Positions 50,821-60,550 of a stretch of 64,000 nucleotides of DNA are shown piece after piece; positions within the stretch are counted from its first letter, which is position 1, and each line of letters starts with the position of its first letter. A program made the translations under genes and the position numbers. The DNA comes from Klebsiella oxytoca (lineage in GTDB: Bacteria; Pseudomonadota; Gammaproteobacteria; Enterobacterales; Enterobacteriaceae). The stretch spans positions 2,294,001 through 2,358,000 of the forward strand of contig NZ_CP046115.1 of the NCBI RefSeq assembly GCF_009707385.1, read 5' to 3'. Under the pieces are notes generated by a model that was given only the letters and a program-made list of their open reading frames with translations, searched no databases and was not told the DNA's origin.

Positions 50821-50849
50821 TCCGGCGGGTACCGCCGGAATCCTTTCTC
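50821..50849 (+). terminator. rluB terminator
   Basis: TTCCGGCGG/CCGCCGGAA with a three-base loop is followed by TCCTTTCT. Confidence 0.75.
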
Positions 50850-50936
50850 CTGTGATACCTTTCACAGTTCTGTATAAAGACAAAAAACAGGAAATCCCCG
50901 GACAAATAACGCAAAGCGGTGCGTCAGGCCACGCCA

Positions 50937-50942
50937 TATACT
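50937..50942 (+). promoter_or_regulatory. Putative -10 box of the GPH transporter/GH3 operon
   Basis: TATACT lies 34 bp before the transporter ATG. The sequence 17 bp upstream (AAGCGG) is a poor -35. This fits a promoter that needs an activator, plausibly the AraC-type gene at the end of the cluster. Confidence 0.45.
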
Positions 50943-50975
50943 GACGGCACTAATTACATAAACAGGTAGCCTAAA

Positions 50976-52337
50976 ATGGATACAGCAGGAAAACTATCGG
51001 CAAGCTATGTGGTTATCGGCGTTAAAGAAAAAATAGGTTATGGTTTTGGTGATTTTGCTTCTAATTTATCATTCGGTTTTGTTTCTCTTTTTTTGCTTTT
51101 CTTCTATACCAATATCTACGGTATCAGCGCCGTACAGGCCAGCCTGATCTTTGTTATTGCCCGTGTCATTGATGCTGTTTTTAATATTCTGATTGGTTTT
51201 GCGATCGATAAAACTCACAGCCGTTACGGAAAATTACGCCCGTGGTTGTTGTACGGTTCAGTTCCGCTTGGTTTTCTCACGGTTCTCTGTTTTGTCCCCT
51301 TTGGCGGTGAGGCAAAATTCTATTTTGCACTGATCTCCTATACTATTTATTGCCTGGCATATACGGCGGTGAATACGCCATATTCGGCGCTGACCAACCG
51401 TTTAACGCAGCATGAAGCCTCCCGCTCGTCGCTGTCGGTATATCGCTTTGTGCTGGCTATTGTCGGCTATCTGATAGTATCCACCACTGCGGATATGTTG
51501 ATCTCACCGTTTAGTGATAAACAGCTCGGCTACGTCTTCGCCGTCTCTTGCTTTGCACTGCTGGCAACGTTTTTGTTCCTTGCCTGTTTCGGGATGACCA
51601 AAGAGCGGGTTGGCGAAGAAGAAGATACCCCGGCTCCGACGCTGCGGGAAATGTTGAAGGCGGTGGCAGGCAATGCGCCGTTAATTAACCTCTCATTGTT
51701 TACCGTCTTTTTTTATATTGCCTATACCGTGTGGATGGCTATCGCCATTTACTTTATTAAATATATTATTGGCAGCGAAGGTTTTACCTCTACCTTCTTT
51801 ATGATTCAATCGGCAGCTTATATTGTCGGTACCGTTATTTCGGAAAAAATCATTGCGCTGACAGGTAAAAAGAAGATGACGCTGATAGCGCTATTGATCG
51901 GCGTGGTTGGGGTACTGATGCAGTATTTTATCGCTGGCGATAATATCTGGCTCATAATGATCGGAGTTTGTTTGTACAGCATTACGCTGGGGATGGGTTT
52001 TGTTTCTATGTGGTCAATGATTGCTGATACCGTCGAATATGCCGAATGGCACCATGGAGTACGAACCGAAGGCGCAATTTACGGCTTCTTTAATTTCATC
52101 ACTAAACTAGCGATGGCCATTGGCGGCGGCTGCGCCGGGTGGATGCTGGACTATTATCACTATGACGCGGGCAATATTACCGCCAGCGCGATTAACGGCA
52201 TTAACGTTCTGATGACGCTATTCCCCGGAGCGATGTTTGCGCTCAGCGCCATTTTTGTCGCCTGCTATTCGCTGGATGAAAAAACCTATCGCGATATTGT
52301 GCAAAAAATCAGCCTGCGTAAACAGAACGCGCTTTAA
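50976..52337 (+). CDS. GPH-family glycoside/cation symporter
   Basis: A 453-residue, twelve-segment inner-membrane transporter of the glycoside-pentoside-hexuronide:cation symporter family, like MelB, XynT/YicJ and UidB. Family marks are YGFGDFASNLSFGFVSLFLL, DKTHSRYGKLRPWLLYG and the C-terminal-half MIADTVEYAEWHHGVRTEG. It lies 18 bp upstream of a GH3 glycosidase. Together they suggest uptake of intact beta-glycosides without phosphorylation, with hydrolysis inside the cell. The exact sugar is unknown. Confidence 0.88.
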   Translation: MDTAGKLSASYVVIGVKEKIGYGFGDFASNLSFGFVSLFLLFFYTNIYGISAVQASLIFVIARVIDAVFNILIGFAIDKTHSRYGKLRPWLLYGSVPLGFLTVLCFVPFGGEAKFYFALISYTIYCLAYTAVNTPYSALTNRLTQHEASRSSLSVYRFVLAIVGYLIVSTTADMLISPFSDKQLGYVFAVSCFALLATFLFLACFGMTKERVGEEEDTPAPTLREMLKAVAGNAPLINLSLFTVFFYIAYTVWMAIAIYFIKYIIGSEGFTSTFFMIQSAAYIVGTVISEKIIALTGKKKMTLIALLIGVVGVLMQYFIAGDNIWLIMIGVCLYSITLGMGFVSMWSMIADTVEYAEWHHGVRTEGAIYGFFNFITKLAMAIGGGCAGWMLDYYHYDAGNITASAINGINVLMTLFPGAMFALSAIFVACYSLDEKTYRDIVQKISLRKQNAL

Positions 52338-52355
52338 CCTCAGGGAGCCAGAGAG

Positions 52356-54704
52356 ATGAATAACGATTTTGACACCATCCTTGCCGCGATGAGCGCGGAA
52401 GAAAAAGTGGCGCTGTTGACCGGCAGCGGCTTGTGGCGCACGGCTTCCCTGCCGCAGCATGGAATTGAAGATATCATTATGACCGACGGTACCTACGGCG
52501 TGCGCTACAGCAGCGCGCAGATTGATGGTCGGGAAAAGTGGAGTATGGATGACTTTATCTCGGTCATCACTCAAACCGCGGATCGGGCCAGCGCTGAAGA
52601 GCCCGTTGCGAAAGGGGGAAGTGAAGCGCTGTTCAGCACTTCGCTACCGGCGACCTGCTTTCCCAATGGCTCCAGCCTGGCCTGCTGCTGGGACGTTGAG
52701 CTGGTGCATCAAATGGGGCGGGCGCTGGGGAGAGAGTGTCAGCAGATGGGCGTTGGGATCCTGCTCGGGCCCGGCATTAATATTCGCCGCACGCCTCTGG
52801 CCGGTCGCGGTTATGAATATTACGCTGAAGATCCGGTAGTGAGCGGCGACATCGCCGCAGCGCTGATTAACGGCCTGCAGCAGGAGGGCGTTGGCGCCAG
52901 CCTGAAACACTTTGCCGCAAACAACTCTGAGTACCGCCGCACGGAAATGGATTCGATCATTGAAGAACGGGCGCTGCGGGAAATTTACCTGGCGGGTTTC
53001 CAGCGGGCGATTGCAAAATCCCGGCCGTGGACGGTGATGTCCTCCTACAATCGTCTTAACGGCGTACAAACTTCGCAGGATCCGTTTTTACTCACTCAGG
53101 TATTGCGCGATGAGTGGGGATATGACGGCCTGGTGATGTCCGACTGGTATGGAATTAAAGATCGCCCGGCATCGCTGATGGCGGGTAACGATCTGGCAAT
53201 GCCGGAAACCCGTCGCGATAAACAAACCCTGTTGGCGGCCATTGAAGCCGGCGAAGTCCCGATGGCGGTGGTAGACCGCGCCTGCCGACGGATGCTGGCG
53301 CTGCTGGATAAGGTCCAGCGCCATCGCCGCCCGCAAACGCGAGCTGACTTTTCGGCCCACCATGAGCTGGCGCAGCGGCTCGCCGGCGAATCTATTGTGT
53401 TATTAAAAAACGAAGACGATCTGCTGCCGCTACGCCCGGAGAAAACCCCGCGCATCGCGGTGCTGGGGAAACCGGCGCAGGAGCCGGTGATTCAGGGGTC
53501 CGGATGCGCTACCACGGTACCGTATCTCCTCGACCGCCCGCTGGATGAAATTTTCGATCTCGCCGGTGACGATTATAGCGTCTCCTGGGCCGTGGGTGCA
53601 CCGGATGATTTACGCGACGATGAACAGGCGCTGGCGCAGGCCAGTCGCGTTGCGCAAGAGGCTGATGTGGCGGTTATATTTGTCAGTACCGCCGTTGGCG
53701 AAGATGGTGAAAACGGCGATCGTCAGGATCTGAATATTCTGCCGGTGCATGAAAGGTTGATTCGTGAGGTGGCGGCGGTCCAGCCAAACATTGTTGTGGT
53801 ATTGGCTAACAGCGATGCGGTGGTTATGCCGTGGCTGGGTGAATGCAAAGCGCTGCTGGAAACGTTTTTTGCCGGGCAGGGAATGGGGCGCGCGGTGGCG
53901 GAAATTCTCTTCGGCAGACGTAACCCCTGCGGCAAACTGACGGTGACGGTCCCTAATTCACTGGAGGAAACTCCCGCATGGTTGCACTACCCGGGTGAAA
54001 ATCTGCGCCACCATTACGGAGAAGGGATTTTTGTTGGCTATCGCTATTACGATAAGCGTTGCCTGACGCCGCGTTTCCCGTTTGGCTTTGGTCTAAGCTA
54101 TACCCGGTTTGCTTACGATAATATCGCGCTTTCAGCCTCCCGTTTAGGCGCTGATGAGACGCTTAACGTCTCGTTTGAACTGACCAACTGCGGAGAGTAT
54201 GCGGGCAAAGAGATTGTCCAGCTGTACGTCAGCGCGCCGCAGGGGGAACTGATTCGTGAAGTGCAGTCGTTAAAAGCGTTCAGTAAAGTTGCGCTGGCCG
54301 CCGGAGAGTCACTCCGCGTAAGCCTGCAGCTGCCTATTGCTGAACTGGCCTGCTATCATCCTGGCCTCGGCGAGTGGGTGGTGACGCCGGGAACCTGGCA
54401 GATTCGCGTCGGCGCCTCATCCCGGGAGTTACCGTTAACTGCGGAAATTGAAGTGGATTGTCCGCCGCGATTTGTACCACTACGCGACGATAACTCGCTG
54501 CAGCAGCTGATTCAGCAGCCAGAGGCTTTTGCCCGGGTTGTCAAGCTGATTGCCGATAAGAGCCAGATGCCAGAGGATCAGGTACGAGAAAAGCTCATTC
54601 GCCTGGCGCCGGACCTGTTTTGCGGACTGTTGATTGCGCTGACCGAATTCCTGGCGCTGGATATTGAGCGCGATGAGCTTAATAGCGTGCTGGCCGGGCG
54701 CTGA
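52356..54704 (+). CDS. Glycoside hydrolase family 3 beta-glycosidase
   Basis: A 782-residue GH3 enzyme without signal peptide, so cytosolic. The N-terminal barrel contains the substrate-binding GVGASLKHFAANNSEYRR and the nucleophile Asp263 in DGLVMSDWYGI. The alpha/beta sandwich follows (ESIVLLKNEDDLLPL), then a fibronectin-III-like domain (NCGEYAGKEIVQLYVS). The order matches beta-glucosidases of the BglB type; beta-xylosidase or other activity is possible. It sits between its likely transporter and an AraC regulator. A C-terminal extension of about 75 residues follows the FnIII-like domain. Confidence 0.92.
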   Translation: MNNDFDTILAAMSAEEKVALLTGSGLWRTASLPQHGIEDIIMTDGTYGVRYSSAQIDGREKWSMDDFISVITQTADRASAEEPVAKGGSEALFSTSLPATCFPNGSSLACCWDVELVHQMGRALGRECQQMGVGILLGPGINIRRTPLAGRGYEYYAEDPVVSGDIAAALINGLQQEGVGASLKHFAANNSEYRRTEMDSIIEERALREIYLAGFQRAIAKSRPWTVMSSYNRLNGVQTSQDPFLLTQVLRDEWGYDGLVMSDWYGIKDRPASLMAGNDLAMPETRRDKQTLLAAIEAGEVPMAVVDRACRRMLALLDKVQRHRRPQTRADFSAHHELAQRLAGESIVLLKNEDDLLPLRPEKTPRIAVLGKPAQEPVIQGSGCATTVPYLLDRPLDEIFDLAGDDYSVSWAVGAPDDLRDDEQALAQASRVAQEADVAVIFVSTAVGEDGENGDRQDLNILPVHERLIREVAAVQPNIVVVLANSDAVVMPWLGECKALLETFFAGQGMGRAVAEILFGRRNPCGKLTVTVPNSLEETPAWLHYPGENLRHHYGEGIFVGYRYYDKRCLTPRFPFGFGLSYTRFAYDNIALSASRLGADETLNVSFELTNCGEYAGKEIVQLYVSAPQGELIREVQSLKAFSKVALAAGESLRVSLQLPIAELACYHPGLGEWVVTPGTWQIRVGASSRELPLTAEIEVDCPPRFVPLRDDNSLQQLIQQPEAFARVVKLIADKSQMPEDQVREKLIRLAPDLFCGLLIALTEFLALDIERDELNSVLAGR

Positions 54705-54730
54705 TTGTTGCTAGTGACAGGAGATTGCGC

Positions 54731-55705
54731 ATGTTCCCTTTTTCAGTGACTCACCCTCGTTCGGTCACCCAGAGCGGACGACAAACGGCGAACAGCGGCT
54801 ATGAGCTGATTGCCTTTGACGCGGAAAAGCTGAATGTGTTTGCCGCAGAGGTTCGCTACTGTGAACCTCACTGGCATCCGGCACCGGAGCTGATTACCGT
54901 ACTGACGGGGCGTTTTACGCTGACCGTCGGCCAGCGTAGCCTGGAGCTGGCGCAGGGGGACATGCTGTATATCAATGCGGAAGAAGTTCATTCGCTTTGC
55001 GCGGAAGCGCCAGGCAGTCAATTAGTCACCGTACAGTTTTCCCCTGGCCTGTTTGACGAGCTGCACCCCTCACCGCTGCTGGACTGGAGCATGTGCGGAC
55101 GGTCTTACTCGGAGGCGGACGGCGAGGTGCGACAACGACTGGTGAGGCTACTGAAACAGCTGATCGACAATCATGCGCCGTTTCAGCGTATCGCGGCGAT
55201 TTATCTGCTGCTGGATGCGTTAGTCTGTGCCGGAAAACCAACGCAGCGCGCCGAAAGCTCGCTGCGTGAGGAGGCGATGATTAAGAAAGGGATTGATTTT
55301 ATTAATCAGAACTTTGACCAGCCGCTGACGCTGAGTGAGGTCGCCTGCCACAGCGGAATGAGCTACTCCTGGTTTTCGCGGCTGTTCAAAAAGGTGAGTC
55401 GGTATAATTTTAAGGAGTATCTGACGCTGGTGCGGCTAAACAAAGCCCGCACGCTGCTGCGCGATACTCGTACGCCAATCACTGAGATTAGCCACAGCTG
55501 CGGTTTTCAGGAACATAAATACCTGATCGCCGCTTTTAATAAGTACTGTGGCGTCACGCCAACCGAGTACCGCAAGCGTTTCGTCTCGCGGCAGAATATT
55601 CCCGAAAGCGAGCTAGCCTTGGGTGAGGATTGCCTGTGTCTGCCGCTTACTCATGCGCTACTCGAGCAACTGATGGCTAGTAATCAATCCCCATCTGCGC
55701 TTTGA
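54731..55705 (+). CDS. AraC-family transcriptional regulator of the GH3 locus
   Basis: A 324-residue regulator with an N-terminal cupin sensor (CEPHWHPAPELITVLTGRFT; GDMLYINAEEVHSL) and a C-terminal AraC DNA-binding domain (PLTLSEVACHSGMSYSWFSR; TPITEISHSCGFQEHKYLIA). The ATG at 54731 has AGGAGA nine bases upstream. It lies 26 bp after the GH3 gene in the same direction, so it is likely part of the operon and its local activator. Its 3' end overlaps the convergent btuR by 29 bp. Confidence 0.88.
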   Translation: MFPFSVTHPRSVTQSGRQTANSGYELIAFDAEKLNVFAAEVRYCEPHWHPAPELITVLTGRFTLTVGQRSLELAQGDMLYINAEEVHSLCAEAPGSQLVTVQFSPGLFDELHPSPLLDWSMCGRSYSEADGEVRQRLVRLLKQLIDNHAPFQRIAAIYLLLDALVCAGKPTQRAESSLREEAMIKKGIDFINQNFDQPLTLSEVACHSGMSYSWFSRLFKKVSRYNFKEYLTLVRLNKARTLLRDTRTPITEISHSCGFQEHKYLIAAFNKYCGVTPTEYRKRFVSRQNIPESELALGEDCLCLPLTHALLEQLMASNQSPSAL

Positions 55706-56267
55706 TTCCGGCATCAAACGCGTGCTTTACCGGACGTAGTTCGCTGACGGTATCCGCCAGCTCGGTAATTTCACGGTGGCAGCCGCGGCCGGTAATAATA
55801 ACCGACTGATGTGGCGGACGGTTGCGCAGAGCGGTAAGCACTTCTTCGAGCGGCAGGTAGTCGTAGGCCACCATGTAGGTGAGTTCGTCCAGCAACACCA
55901 GATCGAGGCTTTCATCGGCCAGCATTCTGCGCCCGTGCTCCCAGACCGCGAGGCAAGCGGCGGTATCGCTTTCGCGATCCTGCGTATTCCAGGTAAAACC
56001 GGTAGCCATCACCTGAAACTCGACGCCGTGCGGCTCGAGCAGGTTGCGTTCGCCGTTCGGCCAGGTACCTTTGATAAACTGCACGACGCCGGCTTTTTTT
56101 CCATGTCCGACGGCACGGGTGACGGTACCGAAAGCAGCTGTCGTTTTGCCTTTACCGTTGCCGGTAAAAACGATCACGATTCCGCGTTCTTCCTGCGCGG
56201 CAGCAACGCGGGCATCGACCTTATCTTTTACCCGCTGCTGGCGCTCGCGGTAGCGTTCATCACTCAT
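55677..56267 (-). CDS. btuR: Cob(I)yrinic acid a,c-diamide adenosyltransferase
   Basis: CobA/BtuR-type ATP:corrinoid adenosyltransferase for adenosylcobalamin formation. The 196-residue P-loop protein has GNGKGKTTAAFGTVTRAVG near residue 36, and the LVLLDELTYMVAYDYL Walker-B-like block. The length equals E. coli. It overlaps yciK by 4 bp (ATGA). Its 3' end overlaps the end of the AraC gene on the other strand, as if the GH3 cluster was placed tightly against it. Confidence 0.96.
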   Translation of the reverse strand: MSDERYRERQQRVKDKVDARVAAAQEERGIVIVFTGNGKGKTTAAFGTVTRAVGHGKKAGVVQFIKGTWPNGERNLLEPHGVEFQVMATGFTWNTQDRESDTAACLAVWEHGRRMLADESLDLVLLDELTYMVAYDYLPLEEVLTALRNRPPHQSVIITGRGCHREITELADTVSELRPVKHAFDAGIKAQMGIDY

Positions 56268-57025
56268 TGTGCAATTCCTGGTTTACGGCCCGGCTGGGCG
56301 TCAAAAGTCATTCCCGTTTTGCGACGGCTGTCGTCGCCCATCAGCCACAGATAGACCGGCATGATATCAGCGGGGGTTTTCAATTTTTGCGGATCTTCCG
56401 TGGGGAACGCATTGGCGCGCATCCTGGTACGCGTGCCGCCTGGGTTGATACAGTTTACCCGCAGATGGCGGTTTTGATACTCCTCGGCCAGTACCTGCAT
56501 CATGCCTTCGGTAGCGAATTTAGATGCGGCATAAGCCCCCCAGTTGGCGCGCCCCTGGCGGCCGACGCTGGATGAGGTGAAGACCAGCGATCCCGATTCT
56601 GATTTCAGTAATAAAGGAAGCAGCGCCTGGGTGAGCATAAAAGTACCGTTAACGTTTACCTGCATAACCTGCTGCCATACTTCCGGTTTCTGCTGATCCA
56701 TCGGGCAGACGTCGCCAAGCAGGCCCGCGTTGTGCAGTACGCCGTCAAGGCGCGGGTAGTGGATGGCAATCTTCTGCGCCAGCTGCTGGCACTCCTGCGG
56801 CGTGCAGGTTAACAGGTCCAGGGTAAACCAGCGGGCGGGTATTCCGCCAGCTTGCTGAATTTCTTGCGCGACGGCGCGCAGCTTTTCTTCATTGCGACCG
56901 ACCAGGATAACGCTGGCGCTGTAGCGGGAATAGGTCAGGGCTGCTTCACGGCCAATGCCGTCGCTGGCGCCGGTAACCAGGATGATGCGGTCCTGTAGCA
57001 GATGACGTTGCGGTTGATAATGCAC
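56264..57025 (-). CDS. yciK: SDR-family oxidoreductase YciK
   Basis: Short-chain dehydrogenase/reductase of 253 residues; substrate unknown. The nucleotide-binding TGASDGIGREAAL, the HNAGLLGD motif, Ser of VFTSSSVGRQGRAN and YAASKFATEG are all present. It forms a two-gene operon with btuR, as in E. coli. Confidence 0.94.
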   Translation of the reverse strand: MHYQPQRHLLQDRIILVTGASDGIGREAALTYSRYSASVILVGRNEEKLRAVAQEIQQAGGIPARWFTLDLLTCTPQECQQLAQKIAIHYPRLDGVLHNAGLLGDVCPMDQQKPEVWQQVMQVNVNGTFMLTQALLPLLLKSESGSLVFTSSSVGRQGRANWGAYAASKFATEGMMQVLAEEYQNRHLRVNCINPGGTRTRMRANAFPTEDPQKLKTPADIMPVYLWLMGDDSRRKTGMTFDAQPGRKPGIAQ

Positions 57026-57689
57026 GGCGACTCCTCGGGCGATCTGCTGGCGATCGCGCTTGTTATTTGGTATCTCACTTTTGCACTTTATGCCTGAAAG
57101 TGTATGTAAAATTTAATTATTAAAATCAATGAATTACAAACATAAATTCAAAGTAACTCATTCCCATCTCAATCCGTCCCATTCACGCTCTCTGTTGCCA
57201 GGGGACTTTTCTGTCATCCTGCCTGATCTATGCCTCAACAGATGCTGTGCAAAACTATCACCAACCTGTTTACCGTACAACCTCGCAAACAGGCTTCGCG
57301 GCGCGTGAAAATGCGCACGCTTTTCAGAAAATATCATCCCGGAACATGTTTCCCTTCAGAAGCGTCATCATTCTGGCTAATAGCTTTCTGTCTGGTCGTT
57401 GTTTCGGCAATAGGAATATCCTGCATTCGTTCTTTTATTGCGCTTAATTGATTTGTATAGGCATGGTTCAGGCTCGAGAGGTGATTACACCCCGTATCGT
57501 AGCGTTCCAGCCATAAATGGAGCGTTAAGGATGCTGTTTGGCTGAGTCAAGCGCTCAGGGGATATGAGCTGTGTCGCCAGGCGGCTCAATATTAGCTGAT
57601 GTCCCCACCGGAAGACGATTGTAAAGGCTTATAAAAGCCCTTTTGAAGGGCTTCAATTATATTTTCTGAAAAGATGTTTGAGCAGAATA
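57026..57689. other. Non-coding left flank of the yciK-sohB insert
   Basis: About 660 bp. The left 100 bp hold the yciK promoter region. A possible 47-residue membrane peptide (ATG at 57308, ending CIRSFIALN) lies in it but has a poor ribosome site, and I do not call it. A terminator for the next gene lies at 57635-57653. No mobile element ends were recognised. Confidence 0.5.
57635..57653 (-). terminator. Terminator of the FcoT-like gene
   Basis: On the minus strand AAGCCCTT/AAGGGCTT with a three-base loop is followed by TTATAA. The T tract is short. Confidence 0.55.
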
Positions 57690-58175
57690 TTAAAATAGTT
57701 CATCTCGCATGTTGACGACACCATTCATGTTAAACTTATGCAGCCCATGGTTTATTTCAACACTTGCATCCAGAAAGACCATTTGATGCTTTTCATAGCG
57801 ATCTTTGAAACTTTCGATTTTGGATTTAACCCCAATATCCTGCGTGAAAACGGGTTTTAAAAACTGTAATTCACTTTTAGCTATGAGAATTCTTTTGCTT
57901 AACTCGTATAAAGAACAGTCTTGCAATGGAGTGAAGATCCCATCATGATTGTTGCGAATGAGGTGGATGAAGAAAGCACAAAGATGATTGATCGCCAACA
58001 TGTATGTATCAGTTCCATGAACAATAAATTTGCTTTCAGGATCTGGTCGTCTTTCATAATTTACATGATAGTTTTGAATAAACTCGAGCCCATTAATTGA
58101 TGTTGAAACAGATGAGAAGGTGAATCGATCAAACCAGTCTTTGTTTAATTCTGCAATGACATTATTGATATCCAT
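57690..58175 (-). CDS. Hypothetical protein, possible FcoT-like hotdog thioesterase
   Basis: A 161-residue cytosolic protein from an ATG at 58175 with a weak AGGTGC ribosome site. I see three segments that line up in order with the mycobacterial long-chain acyl-CoA thioesterase FcoT: a helix GTDTYMLAINHLCAFFIHLI, a strand LSKRILIAKSELQFLKPVFT with the conserved FxKP, and a final strand pair VFLDASVEINHG. This supports a hotdog fold at moderate confidence; the activity is a guess. It is AT-rich, has no E. coli counterpart at this place and stands alone. Confidence 0.6.
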   Translation of the reverse strand: MDINNVIAELNKDWFDRFTFSSVSTSINGLEFIQNYHVNYERRPDPESKFIVHGTDTYMLAINHLCAFFIHLIRNNHDGIFTPLQDCSLYELSKRILIAKSELQFLKPVFTQDIGVKSKIESFKDRYEKHQMVFLDASVEINHGLHKFNMNGVVNMRDELF

Positions 58176-58738
58176 AGCGGTGCACCTCAGTGAAAAGTCT
58201 CACATACAGATTAGACCAAATTCGCAGATGCATAATATTTGATATTTTTTACCTACACGTCGGGGGCCTGATTTGCCCTTCAGTATTCGATGCAACTTAA
58301 TTCGTTGGCTACTGGCGATACCCCCAAATCCTTCAATCAGATAGATTTGGATCATCCGGAGGAAGGAGCGGAAGTGGGGCAGTCACCTGCCTTTTCCTGC
58401 GGTCTGAGTCAGGCACTCAGGTCGTTAAAATGATAAATGCGGTAAGCTTGTGGTAAATGCATTCACAGCGTAAAAGTCACCAGAGATGCCGGAAACCAAA
58501 TCGCTAACGTTCGCGCGCTGGTACAGTGATGCACATAGATTACTGCGCGTCAGCAGCCAGACGCAGAGACTCATAATACTATCACTTTAATTGACTGCAA
58601 TGTGAGTCAGCTGTGGGCGAGAAGCCGACTTCGGTCAGAAAATGCGAATGGTCCACGATTTATGATAATGAAATTTGAATTATGAATAGCACATAACTAA
58701 ATTAGTCAGCGACATTCACAGGACCTAAGGAAATTAAA
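58176..58738. other. Non-coding region upstream of catA
   Basis: About 560 bp without a supported gene. It contains a CCAAATC/GATTTGG inverted repeat at 58324-58350 and otherwise looks like decayed or random sequence of mixed composition. The promoter of the cat gene should lie in the last 100 bp, which are AT-rich. Confidence 0.5.
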
Positions 58739-59392
58739 ATGAACCAACAAAATGCTGGATATACAGTAGTTGACGTAGACCAATGGCACCGAAAGGAACA
58801 TTTTCATGCATTTCAATCAGTTGCTCAGTGTACCTTTAGTCAAACCGTGCAGCTGGATATTACAGCTTTATTAAAAACTGTAAAGAAAAATGGGTATAAG
58901 CTCTATCCAACATTTATATACATCATTACCCGCCTGATGAATGAACATGCTGAATTCCGTATGGCGATGAAAGACGATGAGTTGATAATATGGGATGTTA
59001 TTCATCCTGGATATACCATTTTCCATGAAGATACAGAAACTTTTTCATCTCTATGGAGTTACTACCATAACGACATCACACATTTCTTTCAATCGTATTC
59101 AGAAGATATGGCGCAGTATCGTGATAATAAGGCATACTTCCCTAAAGGAGTTATCGAGAACATGTTTTTCATATCAGCTAATCCGTGGGTTAGTTTTACC
59201 AGTTTTGATTTAAATGTAGCCAATATCAGTAATTTCTTCGCTCCGGTATTCACGATGGGAAAATATTATCCACAAGGCGACAAGGTGTTAATGCCGCTGG
59301 CAGTTCAGGTACATCATGCCGTCTGCGATGGTTTTCATGTCGGTAGATTACTCAATGAATTACAACAATATTGTTATAAGGCATGTTGGTAA
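58739..59392 (+). CDS. catA: Type A chloramphenicol O-acetyltransferase
   Basis: Trimeric enzyme that inactivates chloramphenicol by acetyl-CoA-dependent O-acetylation. The 217-residue protein aligns along its whole length with CatA1: [40 protein letters not shown] and the catalytic histidine in [20 protein letters not shown]. It is clearly diverged from the Tn9 enzyme, so it is a distinct variant. The ATG follows AAGGA. There is no cassette, transposase or IS around it, which points to a resident chromosomal gene. Whether it confers resistance depends on expression. Confidence 0.95.
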   Translation: MNQQNAGYTVVDVDQWHRKEHFHAFQSVAQCTFSQTVQLDITALLKTVKKNGYKLYPTFIYIITRLMNEHAEFRMAMKDDELIIWDVIHPGYTIFHEDTETFSSLWSYYHNDITHFFQSYSEDMAQYRDNKAYFPKGVIENMFFISANPWVSFTSFDLNVANISNFFAPVFTMGKYYPQGDKVLMPLAVQVHHAVCDGFHVGRLLNELQQYCYKACW

Positions 59393-59740
59393 GCGAAAGA
59401 TGATTGGATTCTTTTCTAATCGGCTGTTACAGATTAGATGAAATCCCCTTAAATTTAGCGAGGTATGTAATTTTAAGCTGACCTTTGCATGAATATTACT
59501 GCCTCAGGAGAAACAGGATTATTTACATAGTGAGTTTTCAAGTGGATTTCATCTCTTTCACAGCAGAATGTAGTTTGCATTTACCATAAATGATTGAAGT
59601 GTCGCTTCAGTCATGTCATACGTTATCAGATAACAGCCTCGGAAAACCTCACCAGGTTGAGCGTTCATGTTACTGCGAGCGTTTAGCTGCTTTTCGTGAT
59701 TATCAACCACTTTAAAGTAATGGACATGCTGGGATGTGTG
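59393..59740. other. Non-coding region between catA and the aadA-type gene
   Basis: About 350 bp between convergent genes. I see no gene, no integron attC-like site and no clear intrinsic terminator. Confidence 0.5.
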
Positions 59741-60550
59741 CTATGTCCGCGTATGACACGCCAGTTTTTCCTGTATTCCTCTTTTTACGTCACGGACAAA
59801 CGCTTCAACCTGCGGCATTTTAGCTGCCCAATCCACGGTAACATGACCGAGATATTCTGCACGAGCCTCCGCCAATAATTCAGCATATACTCCGGACAAT
59901 TGTGGGAGCAGCCAGGCCGCGGCTTCGTCTTTAGCCGCGATCCTGCCGGTCTCAACGCTGTACCAGATACGCGCCAACGTCAGGAGGATATTTCTTTCAT
60001 CTCCCATGACATCATCAGCTTTATTCCAAAGGGCCAGGGCCTGATGAAATGTATGCTGTAGGTCGCGTTCAGGGATAGCTGCATACAACAGGCTGGCCTC
60101 TTCTCCTCGTAGGGGGATACTGTTTTGACGTACTTTGGTCAATAAAATTGCCAGGTCGGGATCGGGCCGTGCCGATTCGTATTCTCCTTTCGTAATATCG
60201 TCCCGTAACCATTCGCCAAACTGCAGTTCCCGCACCGGTGGAAATTGCCATGGCACAACCTGCGAATAGGCCACAACTGTCACTTCAAGCGCCCGATAAA
60301 CATCTGACGTTCCGGGGTATGCCGATATCTCAAGTAGTCTCTGCATTAAGTTATGCCGTTGTTCATCCCGCAGCGGCGAATGCACGGTGACCAGCAGGTC
60401 AATATCACTCAGTGGTTTCAGACCGCCGTCAATCGCCGAACCGAATAAGTGAATCGCCATGAGATCGTTTTCCAGAACGTGTTCCAGAAGCGTGCAGGCG
60501 GTGTGTATCTGTTTTTGTGTGCAGGGGGAGAGATCCAATGCTCTCATCAT
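59741..60550 (-). CDS. aadA: Aminoglycoside nucleotidyltransferase, ANT(3'')/AadA type
   Basis: Adenylyltransferase expected to modify streptomycin and spectinomycin. The 269-residue frame has the nucleotidyltransferase motif HLFGSAIDGGLKPLSDIDLL, the partner acid in RALEVTVVAYS, and the C-terminal helical domain with GDERNILLTLARIWYS. It resembles chromosomal AadA of Salmonella as much as integron AadA. The start is uncertain: ATG ATG at 60550/60547 fits the family, and the frame extends 33 codons further. No attC site or cassette structure is visible, so it looks resident. Confidence 0.9.
   Translation of the reverse strand: MMRALDLSPCTQKQIHTACTLLEHVLENDLMAIHLFGSAIDGGLKPLSDIDLLVTVHSPLRDEQRHNLMQRLLEISAYPGTSDVYRALEVTVVAYSQVVPWQFPPVRELQFGEWLRDDITKGEYESARPDPDLAILLTKVRQNSIPLRGEEASLLYAAIPERDLQHTFHQALALWNKADDVMGDERNILLTLARIWYSVETGRIAAKDEAAAWLLPQLSGVYAELLAEARAEYLGHVTVDWAAKMPQVEAFVRDVKRGIQEKLACHTRT

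Noticed and set aside
57230..57451. A 73-codon frame with a hydrophobic C-terminus between yciK and the FcoT-like gene.
   Set aside because: A second overlapping frame is equally open, the ribosome site is weak and I recognise no homologue; it is left as a remark in the intergenic entry.
58324..58350. Inverted repeat CCAAATC/GATTTGG upstream of catA as a translational attenuator.
   Set aside because: It is about 390 bp from the catA start and has no leader peptide, so a cat-type attenuation role is not supported.
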